Positions 12,621-25,492 of a stretch of DNA of 64,000 bases are shown piece by piece. The notes beneath the pieces were generated by a model. The model worked only from the letters and a program-made list of their open reading frames with translations. It searched no databases and was not told the DNA's origin. The position numbers and the translations under genes were made by a program. The stretch comes from Galbula dea (Eukaryota > Chordata > Aves > Piciformes > Galbulidae): assembly GCA_013399015.1 (NCBI GenBank), contig VWZX01009068.1, positions 366,816 to 430,815 of the forward strand, given 5' to 3'. Every line of letters starts with the position of its first letter. The first letter of the stretch is position 1.

Positions 12621-15600
12621 TTTCATGGAAGGAGACCAGGTTTGTCAGTCATACGCATCATGTGAGAATAACAACTGCAAAGATGAATTGTCATTTTTCT
12701 AGACATTCACTTACAACCAGTTTTGTCTGTGGGTTATTTTGGAAACCCAGAGTAAGAGGTCACCCCATGAAAACTCAAGACCTTTGATCTGTTATACCTA
12801 TGTTTAGAAGTTTCTTGTCTCAGGCTCCCTCCAGAGTCCAAGAAGGCAGAGGATCTCAGGAAGGAGACCTGGCTTAAGTATGGCTTAAATCATCCAAAAT
12901 GACTCATTGTCATAGAGATGCTTTTGGTAAAAAATAATAATAAAATGAAACAGAATTTAGATAGTACCATTCCAGGCTTGGATTGCTAACTCCTTTTCTT
13001 CAAATCATATTTCATCAATCATCTGTCAACTTTTCTGGCTTCTGAAACTGAAGCTTGAGAAGTGATTATGCCTTTCCAGGTCATGATCTTTACCTCATAA
13101 ATCCCTTGAATGTTTTCAAAAATTTTATCTCTAATGACTGGAAGTCAGTACATGTCTCAGTTGTGTTGTGAGTTTCAAATGTGACCTTGGGAAGTCATTT
13201 AACTTCTGTACCCAGGCACCTTCATCTGTAGCATAAGGTTAATGACATAATTCTAATACCTACCACACAAAGGCACTTGACTGATAAATTAGCTCAGATT
13301 TATTCAACGTATTTATCAAAGCACTGCATGGCAGCTAATTTATTAATTTATATTATTCTGTTTGGTAAAGCTTCCTTGGTTTAACTGTTAGTCCTCTGGA
13401 CTGTTTCTTGCAAAATTAAATTATTAAATCCAACCATTTTTCCTGGGAGATGAAGTTCAGCATCCAGTAAACTCTAAAGAACAATGACAGCAATCTGTTT
13501 AGTTGCTTTCAGTAGGAACCATCAATGTGTTTGAAATCTAATTAAGAACTGTGCAAATTCCCATTATAGGGCCTTGTAGTTAGATTAGTGGATTGGATCA
13601 GGCTTTCTATCCTCACATGGATAGAAAAAAGACCAGGAAAGATCTACTAATGATTTAATTTGGGGAGGAGTTTAATATTTTTCTAAAGGGGCTTCACCAA
13701 GTAACTGCAACATTTACAAGAGTCAGATCTAGTTGCATTATTCTTCCTTGAAACTTATTCCCAGCAAAATTGGAATGAAGGGGATTTTTGTTCTTTAGCA
13801 TGAACTTGTGCAGCACCAAATTTGAAACAGCTGAAAGTCATAGTTAAGAAAGACAGTGCCTTACCAATTTTGCTGGAATTAATAGTAATTTTAGCAGAGG
13901 AATCCCAAAAGCAACATTTCTGTTTTATTGTCTCTTTGTCCATTAGGCTTTCAGGAGTCTGTTCTCCTGATCATGGCATTACTACTTTGAAGAGAATGCT
14001 GGAGTAACTTTTGGCAGTTTGGAGGCTTGGGTTTTTTCTTGTACAACATCAAGGAGAAAAAAGTTTGTGTTTGAACTTTTTTATAAGACACAATACAGGA
14101 ACTTGAACATAGCCTTCATGTTCCAAGATCTGCAATATTTGTAGCTCCTGATTTGGACTGATTGTCTGTTTTCCTGTCATAAATGTGGAAACAGGATCGA
14201 ACACAAGAGGGGAAAACCAATGCTAGCATGCACAGCATAGAAACCAAGCAATTGGAACTGCTCAGTGAGCCCTCCTCCACTTGATTTGGTAATGAGAGGA
14301 GAGGGGAAAGTGTGAAAGAAATTTTTCCTGTGGTGGTTGACAGTGAATTTAATCTGGATTTACATCTGCAGTAACAGAGCTAATATCCAAGCCAGCACTT
14401 TTTCACTGCAGAAATCTCTCTCACTAAAGCACACAGAGAATTTGGTCCCCAGCAAACACAAAGCCTCTCTCTCTTAGTGAGTTATAAATCCACAGTGCAC
14501 TTGAGACGGATGGAGCTCTGACAGTTTACAAGGTGGCACTCTAGCTCACTTTCAAGGAGGCACTAGTGCTCTTCATAAGGAATATAGAATAGTTTGTTTG
14601 TACTTTTGTAAATATTGTATAACTTCATGAGTTGAGTTAGATTTCCATTAAAGGCAGACAAAACCCAGAGCAACAAGCCTAAGAGGGGAAAAAATTGTCT
14701 CATTTGTTCCTTCAACTGGAGTTCAAGGAACAAATAGTGTTCCTACTGATCCATTTCACAAACACTGACCAGACTTGAAATGTTCTATTCTTTTTTTTTA
14801 TTTAAGTGCACACTACTGCATTCTCAGGGTATACAACTAGCTGTTTGCTTCTGGTAATGAAGAAAAAGTGTCAATATCCTTTCATAGCTTCTGTATCCAA
14901 CTTCCATCATGAAAAATATATTCATCCTTGAGTTTCCTCTCCCAGGCTGATCAGCTTTTATTCTTGTATTTGTCTTTTAGCTGACATTAAGCTAGATAAG
15001 AAATAATATTTGGAAGATAGTAATCCTTTGTTCTAATGGAGAAGTGTTAAAAAGGTCATAGATTAGCTTAATTCAGACCCTTCAAGTTGAGAGATTTTAT
15101 TTGAAGTTAAAGCTGTGGGCTACCTCTGCATCCTAGTGTTTCATCTGCTCATTTTGGGTTTAGTTTCCATCTCAGGCTTTTCTTCCCTGCCTTGGCAACA
15201 GATGTTCTTAATTCCTAGTAAACTTCATGAGCGTGTTGACGATGGCCAAACCCACAAGTCCAATTCTCTGCAATGAAAGCATGAAGAGCTTGGTCTTTTT
15301 GCATGCAGCCAGATCTAGATAGTCCATTTCTTCATCTTGGAGGTGTATATGTCTCTGAGGCAAAGTGAACTCAAAAGTCTTTCAATATAAAACTTCCTGG
15401 TAATGCAGTCATTGGTGAACTCTCTGCACTTCTTTTCCTTACATTAACCACTGGATATTGGTAGTCCACTGGATCCATGCCAGTTTCATCTTCTGGTTTC
15501 TAGATTAAACCTGAAATGAAATAGAATTGCCTTATAGAAAAGGTGAGGCACAGAAAGAACTGCTGCTTTGTGACTTTTTACGCCTCTTGTATGGCTGTCC

Positions 15601-17958
15601 CTGAAGCTGGTAGGTTATTAAAGCAGTTAAATAATCAATGCCTACTTTCTGAAGATTGCTTTTGTCTAAAAGCCATCTGTGCCTTCAGGCAATATGGCTC
15701 CAGCTCTGAGGCTTACAAAGTCTGCTGTAGGAGAAAGCAGTAGCAGAACCTCCCTGTGGTCTGCAGGCTGCATTGTCACCACAGAAATGAGTGAAATTAA
15801 AGAAACTGCCCATGGAGAAATTGGCTACAGAGAGGCTGAAGACCCTGAATGCTTGATCCCTCAACATCCACCCTTAGCAGGTTTCTGGTGAAACCTAAGA
15901 ATCCAGAGGAGCTTCCTTATCTCACAGATCCTTTGGCAATATGGTTCTGTTTCTAAAAATTCTTCTCACTAATGAACACCCAAGTAAACTATCACACCAG
16001 AGTCTGTGAGACTTAACTTGAGTGATCATTTGCTCCTTCCCTTTCTTCTTAGATTGCTAAGCTTCTACATCTCATAACAACACTAAAACTGTTGAAGGAT
16101 AGTTTTGTTTATTCACACACATTTGTGTAATGTACATAATAAGCAAATGCTACCTAAGGTTAGCAGCCTGTGGGTAGTGGTGGAGCTTTCTTTCCTTCAC
16201 AGCAGAGTAGGAGATTAAAATTAAGAAAACAAAAAATAAGGAATAAAGGAAGAAAGAGTGGTAAATGGCTGCCAAATCTCCATGTCAACTTGAAGGCATC
16301 TCTAGCTTTAGGACTGTAGATATAAAGCCAGTGCTGTGATAATTCTGTTATATGACTTCCTATAGGTCATCATTCATTAGCAAACGACTCTATTATGTGT
16401 TTTTACACACTAGAAAAAAATTAATGCTGGAGGATTGTCCATTAATGAAAATGTATTTTGGTCACTTGACTTTTTTTGCTGTAAGTTTTTAAACATCTCT
16501 TTTCTTTGTATACTCTTTTTTTTTTTTTTAATGAGAAATGCCTGCTTTTCTCCTTGCAAAAGAATTTATTCCTGGCAATTTCCCAATATTTTCCAGTTAG
16601 CTGTTGGGGTTTTTTAATAATTAACTTTTAATCATGCTTATTTACAGCCTCTGTAAAAAGAGATGAAATCCAGTTAGTCCCTTTTTAATCACCAAGTAAT
16701 TAGAACAAAAAAAATACCCAAATTTCTAGTGGATAACACCTGTTTAGTTAGGAAGTCACTTCTCCAGTCTGGTCACGTTTCTGTGCTGTGTGACTCATGT
16801 GGTACATTTCCCAAAAATAAAATGACTCCTCCAAACTCTAGTATCCATTTATATCTCCTATCTCCTACAGTCCAACCACACAGCAGTCTATGGGGTTTAA
16901 AACTTGTTAACAATACAATCAAGAGTTCTTAGTAGCATTTAAATTAACTGATTACATAAATTGTGGATTTAGCTCCTCCTACCCAGTTATTTGAATTTAT
17001 AACCTCAGTACACTAAGATGCCATCCAGCATCTAGGCTGGAAATCATCCCCTAAGGACTACTTTGTGAACCTGTTCATAGAAGGAGGCCTCTGTAACTTA
17101 AATGTCCTTTTACTTTGAACTTAAACACTTCAGACAGCCATGATTTTTATGTACAGGCATGACATCTCTTCATCAGGGAGAAAATGAAAGTAAGTGGGAG
17201 CTCCTGAGACAGATACGAGCCTTCTTTAATTACTCTCATGAATGAGAGGAGTAAAACTAGTTGTTATCACAGGCATTGCTCTCAAATGGTCAGGATGAAT
17301 CCATGGCATCTGTGTGACCACATGGTGTAAAATTCCAAACTGTACAACTGCTCACCTTGCTGTAGCAGCTAGAAATCAATACTGGCAGGTGGGTAGTTTA
17401 CCTTCAGTTTCTTTTAAGTTTAGGATTTTTTAATATTTCTTTTCACTAAGCAGCAAATATGAAAGCCTTTTCACTTAGCAGATGAAATTTATTACCAGTG
17501 TTTTACACTGATCAACCTATTACCTTTTTGGCAGCGTAGAAGTCAGTCATCTCTTACCCCCCAAAAATGGTTTGTGATTTGAAGTGGGAGAGGTTAATAA
17601 AACAAGGTGGTAACTGCCTGTTGTTCTGAAAGTCATATGATGCACCTTGCTTTATTTATGTGTCAGCAGGGCATTGCTTATGAGACTATTGTTTCCTCTC
17701 CCACTGGCCTTTCTTACTAGCAACCCAGAGAAAGATTTGTTAGAGAAGGTAGGGCAGTCTTTTCTAAGCTATAGAGCTGGAGCTAAAAAAGCCAAAGATG
17801 GGTCTGAACAAACCTATCTCCTTGGACTAACATGGTCAGGGAGAAATACAACTAGTGCCACAGCTGGCTTCTGCAAGCTTCCTTGTCTTTCAGCCTGTTT
17901 CAGATGTAGCAAGGGCATTGGATAAGTTTTCAAGAGAAACCCAGAGCAGAGCTCTTCT

Positions 17959-18046
17959 CACAGAATCCCAGCATGGTAGGGTTTGGAAAAGACCTCTGGA
18001 GACCATCTAGTCCAACCCCCCTTCTAAAGCAGGGTCACCTAGAGCA
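17959..18046 (-). repeat. CR1 LINE 3'-end fragment
   Basis: Antisense CR1 tail: CACAGAATCCCAGCATGG, GGAAAAGACCTCTGGAGACC, ATCTAGTCCAACCCCC, AGCAGGGTCACCTAGAGCA. Confidence 0.9.
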
Positions 18047-21000
18047 CTTTTATTAGCATTGACTTCAAGACTTCTGGTTTTAATATTCCAAATGGGTTGT
18101 GCCTGTTCTTAATCTCTTCTTTTCACTTGACTCTCCTCAGTGTGTTGTGTAATGCAGACATCTTTCCTACTTCAGATTGCCTTCTGTGGGGATCTAAAAG
18201 GGCTATGTACTTTTGAAAACAGGGAGGATGAAATACTTGGCAAAGCCTTTACAGTTTGTTCCCTATCTTATCTGCATCTTTGTTAAGAAGGACCTTTCTT
18301 ATAATGAATTTGTCCTCAATGTAGATATTTGCCAAATTTTGATCTAACAACTGCCAAATTTTAGGCTGTTAAATGAGGTCCTTTGGTCTCTTCCTATATA
18401 TATATATTTTCCCAAAATAAAAAAAGTGTAATTAGGTACTTATCTGTATGCCACCAGTCTTTTTTTTTCCCCTGAAATTTCACTAGTATGTAGATGTACA
18501 AACATTACATGTCCTACTTTTCCTTAACATTTACTAGATGGAATTAATACTGTAGGCAGGGTGGTTTGTGGCTTGACTCAAATGGAGCACTCCTGTCCAT
18601 CAATATGTTTGGTGTCTTTTCCTGGAATTCTAGGTGTTTTCAGTAAAGAAATTCACCTTTTGCCATCTGGGTTAAGTTCAATAGCTGTTGTTGTGTTTTC
18701 ACACCTATAGTCTAAACCTTGGGTGGCCTGTGTGACTTTAACTGTCAAAGCAGATCCTCAAGATAACTAGCAGGGTCAGATAAGCTGTGTCTTTGTTTTC
18801 TCCAGGATAAGCATTGGACAGAATTTACATCTTTTGCTGGAAACTTTTGCTACAGAATTGCATGAGGGAAATGGTAAGAGAAATCAGGGTGATGCTATGA
18901 ATGGGGACAGAGTAGGCTGTGAGAAACAAGAGTGTGGGAGGGCTGTTGGGGAAAGAGAAGGGTGTAAGGTGAATTTTCAGTGAATTTATTTGTATGTGCT
19001 TGTATTACTGCTGCTGAATGTCAAGTATTTATGGGACTAGAGCTTTTTATTTTTAGTTTACTTACTATTTTTTTTTTACTTATTGACAACTCATGTATTC
19101 AACAAGAAAATTCAACATTCCATGTAGATATAGATCCAGAAAATGAATAGTGTTGGTCATAATTTTCCTAGGTAAAAACTTGAGCTCAGTTATGAAGGAG
19201 AAGAGACACTGGGAAATGTACAGTGCTGCAAGCCTGCTATACCTCATTAGACAAATACAATAGTAAGCTGATTCAGAAAATATCTACACCTTACTGATTA
19301 AAATACTATAATCCTAATAACAAATCTCCTTAGTGTTTGAAAATGTCTTTTATACCTTAATTTGGAGATAAATTTTTGCAGGGAAAAAAACCCACCTCAC
19401 TGCTCCCTTAAAATAACATTATAAGAAGTATGTGGATCATGTTTCAGTAGAAAATCCTTTGAGATATTGATGATGATAAAGGAAGACTGACTCCATGTCA
19501 GTATAAAAAGTCATTGGTTTCACTGCTTTATTTCTAAGCCTGGATTTCTGAAAATCAAATAAAATAATGAAGTGGTTTTTTTCTTCCAAATCCCATAAAG
19601 CTTTTCCTATGGCCTCAGAGCAAGCATGAGGAGCTGAGGACAGCTTTTTAAGAAACTTATAAGTAGCCAAGGAAAGGATTTTAGCATGAAAGTGTAATCT
19701 CAACAGTAAATTCAGTTTCACAGTACACAGGTTATAGAACTTGTGTTTTGATGATCCTGAAATGCTTCCAAGACTTCAAAAATTCAGGAAAAGAGGTTCT
19801 GTAAGCCTTGATCTCTTTACAAAACATTATGCTTGAAAAGCAGAAGATAGAGCAAGGAGGAAAAGTCAAGATTTTTATCCGTGCCCATAATTCTTGCAGG
19901 ATTAGTAGGTTAGAGGTCCTGCTTCTAAAAAGTGAGGGACTTCCAGGCTGCTGATATCACCCTGATGTCTGGGTGGTTATGCTTGGTTCAGGAAGTCAAG
20001 TCTTTGCTTTATAATAAGAACCTTGTGACATAGATCCAAAAATGGTGGTGTTACATGGCTCCTTGTAGTGTGCAATTCCATACTAGTACCTTCAGAGATA
20101 CCAAATTAAATGCCTTAAGTTTTTCTTTTATTAGTAATGAAAATAAGTACAGTTCTTACCCATAGATATGCCAAATGTGTAGCAGCTGTTACCTTTCCAC
20201 CACTCCTTGTGGACTGTTTTATAGGTTAAAGGGATTTGTACATATATACCCAAGGAAACAGTTAAGAGCAGCCACAAGATCTTAAACCACTCTTTGTGAC
20301 ATGACTAAAAAGCCCCATGGATATAGTTTTGTTACAAAAATTGCTGTTGCCATAATGTCAGAAGGAAGATGAAAACACTCAACAATGTATATTAGCAAAA
20401 TAACAAGGAAATTAACATGCAGAAGTTTTTAGATGGGTGAGGGGAAAATGAGAAAGAAGCAATAATGATATCTCATTTACTCAGAGTATAACTTCCTCAG
20501 TGGGATAATTATTCTTTCTGGGATGCCAATAGAGCTGAGCAGAGTTTATGTAGGAGAGGAAAAGAGCTGAGGCTTAGTTTTCTCCCTCTCAGTTAATAAC
20601 AACATCAAAGGACATGCCTTTTCACAAAGGAATGTTTGGTAGTTTTGTTGGTTTCAGTTCTAGAAGGGAAGTGTAGATAAGAGGTGGTAGGAATAGCTGC
20701 TGCTGACTGATGTTCTTACAGTATTGTATGGGATTAAACCTCTCATCAGGCATAGTGTTGGAACTAAACACTGAGTTACCTTGACATCCACTGGTTTAGA
20801 GGAAGTCAAACACTTGAATAACACAAGAGGGAAACTAACATGTCATGTTCACAGCCTGTAGAAGAGAAAGAGAGAAGAGATGAAAGTTTGTACCTGGGGC
20901 TGCAGGCAAATATCTCAGTCTTACTGTAATCTTTGCCCGTTTTGTTGAGTAATGGTAAATAGAGAGGCTGAATAGAAAAGGTTCTACATCAGTGCAAAAA

Positions 21001-21214
21001 TATTAATTATACTAATTTTTGACACATGATTTTCCAAAGCCTAACAGATAAAAGCATTAAAGACCATAAATCATTAATTTAATCTGATTATTTGCAGTCA
21101 GTCTTTTAGTTACTGTCTACTCAATTAAAAACTGAGGTTAATGAATCTTTCAAATGTACTATAATATTCTAGTATTCATTATTTCCTCCCTTCTGCCCCA
21201 GGTAAAAATCTATC

Positions 21215-21229
21215 TTTTTTTTTTTTTTT
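21215..21229. repeat. (T)15 homopolymer
   Basis: A fifteen-T run followed by a pyrimidine stretch to about 21246. It lies just downstream of the recursive-splice-like site at 21201/21202. Confidence 0.8.
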
Positions 21230-22639
21230 CCTCTTCCCTATCCCTTTTTGGCTTAGAGAGGAACTTCTGAGTCACACCATATATTTTCATTTCTAAGAGT
21301 CGCTGATAGCAGTTTTCCCATCTGGGGTGATGGACAGAGAATGAGATGGCAAGAAGCCAGAAAGCAGCAGGAGTGCAATGTGCAAGTAGGCTTTCACCTG
21401 AAGTCCTACCTTATATCTTCCTGTCTTTGCCAATTTCTGCAGAAGTTACCTTCTTTCTCATCCATATCATGACCAAAAAATCATCTTTCACTTTAGATTT
21501 ATCTTCAGAAAAGCTCAGAATTCTGCTGAGAAACTTGCATCTCTTTCCCCTTTTTTGCATTTGCTGATTTGCAAACTAACAAGGTGTTACCTAAATATGC
21601 CCCAAACTGGAAACAATGAGTAGAATGATTCCTCTATTTTATGTATTAGAGCTACAAATACAGAAACTTCTTCCCCAATAATTTTGCTGAATTATGACCC
21701 CCTCCTTGTCTTTACCTGACTTTTTTACCTTTACAGAGACTTTTCTCTTTTAGAGTAGTATTATTTCCCACATCTTCAAAGCAGGACAATATTAACTATT
21801 ATTTCTTCTAATTTTGTAATGTTTAGCAAAAAAATGTTTGGCATTTTGTAAGCTGTAAGTAAACTTGTAAAACCAGATGCTCAGTTGGTGCAAATTAAGT
21901 TGTCCTCCATCTTCACAGGCACATTGTCAGTCTCCATCATCTTGGTGCGAATCCAAGCCTTCTAACTTGACTGAACTTAGAAATCCAACACCTAAGGCTG
22001 TCTTAGGATTTGAGTGATGCCTTTTGTCTCAAACCCCAGTAGTGCTCAAGAGCACCAAAACTGTCTTAGTCAGATTATTTTGTTGTTGAACTCAAAATCT
22101 TTTTTAAACTCAGTCATTAATATTATCAGCACTTTGTAGGTGACATCCTAGAAGGTGAAATGATTTGCCTAGAGTATTTTAGTGGACTTGTGTCAGACCT
22201 AGGAAAAGAATCTGATGACTGTGATTTCTATCAGTGGGTTAGCAGTGAGGCTTTCACACTCCTTGTTCCAATTTCTGGATTTTAAGCATACTATCTTTTG
22301 AATTTTTGTTGACATAGCTCTTAAAATAGTAAACTAGTTACAAGTGAGCAAAATGCTTTGAGCATTCAGAAGCCATTAGATACAGCCTACACTTTACTAT
22401 ATATAAGCCAGTAAATGTAAATATAGTATACTTCTAGGAGTCATTTAAAATATCTAAACCTTTCTAACATACAAGATTTAATTACTTTTTCCCAACTTTT
22501 TCCTTAGACTAATCTTTTAGCCTTTTGGGTATTGACACCTTCTGGGTCATCACTGTAAAGAGATGTACTTCTAAAAGGTGTTTCTTGCCATCCCAAAGTA
22601 GGGCTATCAGTCAAAATACATGAGATTCTTGACTGAAGA

Positions 22640-22707
22640 TAGAGAATCATTAAGGTTGGAAGAGACCTTTAAGATCACCATGACCACCATGCCACTAAAC
22701 CATACCT
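22640..22707 (-). repeat. CR1 LINE 3'-end fragment
   Basis: Antisense CR1 tail: AGAGAATCATTAAGGTTGG, AAGAGACCTTTAAGATCACC, then ATGCCACTAAACCATACC. It is the last recognisable interspersed repeat in this intron. Confidence 0.85.
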
Positions 22708-25272
22708 TTCTCTCTTTGCAACTTTGTGGGGATCTCAGACAATTAGGTGGCAAAAAATGCCTTTTAGACAGCTAATGCTGAGTTCTGTATGGTGAACCTT
22801 TATCTGTAGTGACAGAAACATGTCTGTGGTAAGGTCTTTTTACCACAGAAGCCACTGCCTTTGCTTGCGGTTACTTCTAATTCTGCCCTCAATTTACTTG
22901 CAGTGAGGATGTTATGTTCTTGTTTCACCTTCTTGTGAAATGCTTCATTTGCACCAAATTCTTCCCCTGTAATAACACAATCTTGTCAAGTCTCTTTGAA
23001 AGTGAGACAACCAGTGGCACATGTCTTAAGGGGAGCATCAATATTTCCCACCTCATGCAGTGTGAAGATAGATTTCTCTAATAGTTTTCTCTTAAGCTGC
23101 AGCAAAAGAATAATATCCTGCAGCCACTGCCTGTGGTTGGTTGAATCTTAATCTGTTTGAGCTGTCTGAGCTTATTTTAGTCTGCAGTGTCTGTCAGAGA
23201 TGCTTCTGTTTCCATCTTCTGTGTGTTGAAAGCTATCTTGGCATCTAGCTGTAACACAGCAGATGGGACAAAGTGCAACTTGGCTGACCTCTGCTTTCAG
23301 TATTTAAATAGCTAAACTGATTTTATTACCATAAAATAAACTTCCAAGAACTTCTTATGCTGTAGAGCAAGCTAACAAGTGCCTGTTGCAATCCTGTAGT
23401 TGCAGTAGATGAAGAGGTCAGTTCTCAGGATGGTTTCCTGGGCTTGAAAGATGCTTCCATTGATTTTAATGAGAACCATAGGGATGAAATGCCTACAAAA
23501 CTTATGTTTTCCTCTCACTAAGGCAAGGAAGCCAAAATACAATTGGTAGTAGTGTATGCAGACTTCATTAGTGTGTTTCCAAATTCATATGCTTACTTTC
23601 TAGTGTCATTGAAAAGAGACTGAGGACAACTAGGGCTTGCAACACTGGGAACAGAAAAATTATGCTCAAAAGTGGTCAACACAGTCTCTCAAGACTATCA
23701 CTTTCTTGAAGTTTTAATTCTTAGTGCCATTCTTCTGTTGTTTGCAGTTCCTCCTGTTATTTACTCTCCTTTTAGGCTGGATTGTAGCACCATTGACTAC
23801 CAGCTATAAATCTTTAGCAGGCCAGCTTTTGTCTTCTGCCATACTTGCTGGACCAGCTCAAGAATACCATTGCAGAACTGAAGGCTATCTTCCCCTCAAG
23901 GAATATAAACACTGGAAGTTTGTGCATCTGGTAGAATGTGACAATTGGAAGACAATAGTTCTTAAATAGTTAAAAAGGACACTTGCCCTATACATTTTGT
24001 CTTCTGACAGAGGGATAAAAGTCTCCTTAGCAAATTTTACCTTTTGTCAAGACTTTTGAGCTGACTATTATGACACTTTCTCATGTCTGAATTCATTTTC
24101 CATACAGGAATTTAGGCTCCATCCTTCCAGGTCATGTCTCATTTGTCAGGCTCAAGTGGAGATGTCTTTGAATCAACTCACATTCTGGCAAACACTGATT
24201 GGGGTTTCAAATATTGAAAGAAAACCCTCCATAATCAATGGGCATACAAAGAATGTTTGACTCATTCTTTGCAAATGGGCAGTATGTATGGAATATTAGC
24301 CTTCTAAAAAATCCCAAGGACTGAGAAAACACAGCAACATATTTGAATACTTGCTGTGGTTATATCATCTGTTTCATGCCTTTGGCTCTGATTTATTCAA
24401 TTATACCAGCTACCAGTGTTGCACACATAGTTCCAGATATAACTGGAACTGCACTGTGATCTACTGACACAGACATGGTAAAAACTGATCTTTCTTTGCC
24501 AAATGTGAGCATGCTGCTGAAGTCTAAATGCCTTCATTTCTTTTTTTCCCTGTTTACAAAGAAAAAGGACCAGAGCTTTATGTAATTAAATAATGAAGAT
24601 GTCTTTCACATTAGTTTTTATGTTAGGGAAGCAGAAATTTATATTTTTCCTTAGTGATCCTGTTCTCTACAGTGTATTCTGCACAGGTTTTTGTACTTGT
24701 TTTCTTGTTTGCCTTTTTCTTCAGTGATACAATAAATAAAAACAAGCTCTTGTGTGGTGTTTTTTGTATTCTATACTGTAATTATGGCTTTTTTTGTTCT
24801 AATATTGATTTGGGGAAAAAAAGAAAACAAACCCCAAACCTGCATTTCTGTGCACGAAGCAATTTAAATCTGAATCTCAGGAGAGGGAGTTATTTAATCT
24901 TTGTTGGGGTGATTTGTAGAAGGCTTGCAAGAGAGAAATAAAGGAAGAGGATTATGATTTGAAACTCTCCTTTTATAAGAAACTATTACAAAGTTAAGAA
25001 TACAAATGTATATTATATAAATAATGATCTTCAGGAAGTTCTTGTGATCAAGTTAAATTTCATGTTTGTACCTCGTTCTGCAGTTCTGTCATACTTACAT
25101 GATAATTATGATTATTATTTTTTCATCTTGATGTCTGGGGGATTCTTTCATCCTGTTAGAAGACATTGAGGGCAGAATTTTCTTAAATTCTTCTCACAGG
25201 ATCTGTAAGATCCTGCACTTACCAGGAGAGCAGAGTACTTGCTATGAACGTGCAGGAGGCTGTCTGTAAAGT

Positions 25273-25304
25273 CAAACAAGCAAACAAACAACAACAACAA
25301 AAAG
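25273..25304. repeat. A/C-rich tract with (CAA)n
   Basis: CAAACAAGCAAACAAACAAC-type sequence containing four CAA units. Confidence 0.7.
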
Positions 25305-25460
25305 CCTTAACAGGTGGTATTGAGATTTTGCTTATATGGTGAATGTTATAGCAATGAAGTGCAAGACAGACCTTCAAGAATGGGAAAATATAAATTCTCT
25401 AAGTATTCCATAATGTTCCTTCAGCAGCCCCTCAGAGATTTAAGTCCAAGCATTTTGGCC

Positions 25461-25492
25461 TTTTATATATATATATATATGTATATATTTAT
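25461..25492. repeat. (TA)n microsatellite
   Basis: About eight TA units broken by one TG, followed by TATATTTATA. A smaller (TA)n lies near 18398-18410. Confidence 0.8.
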
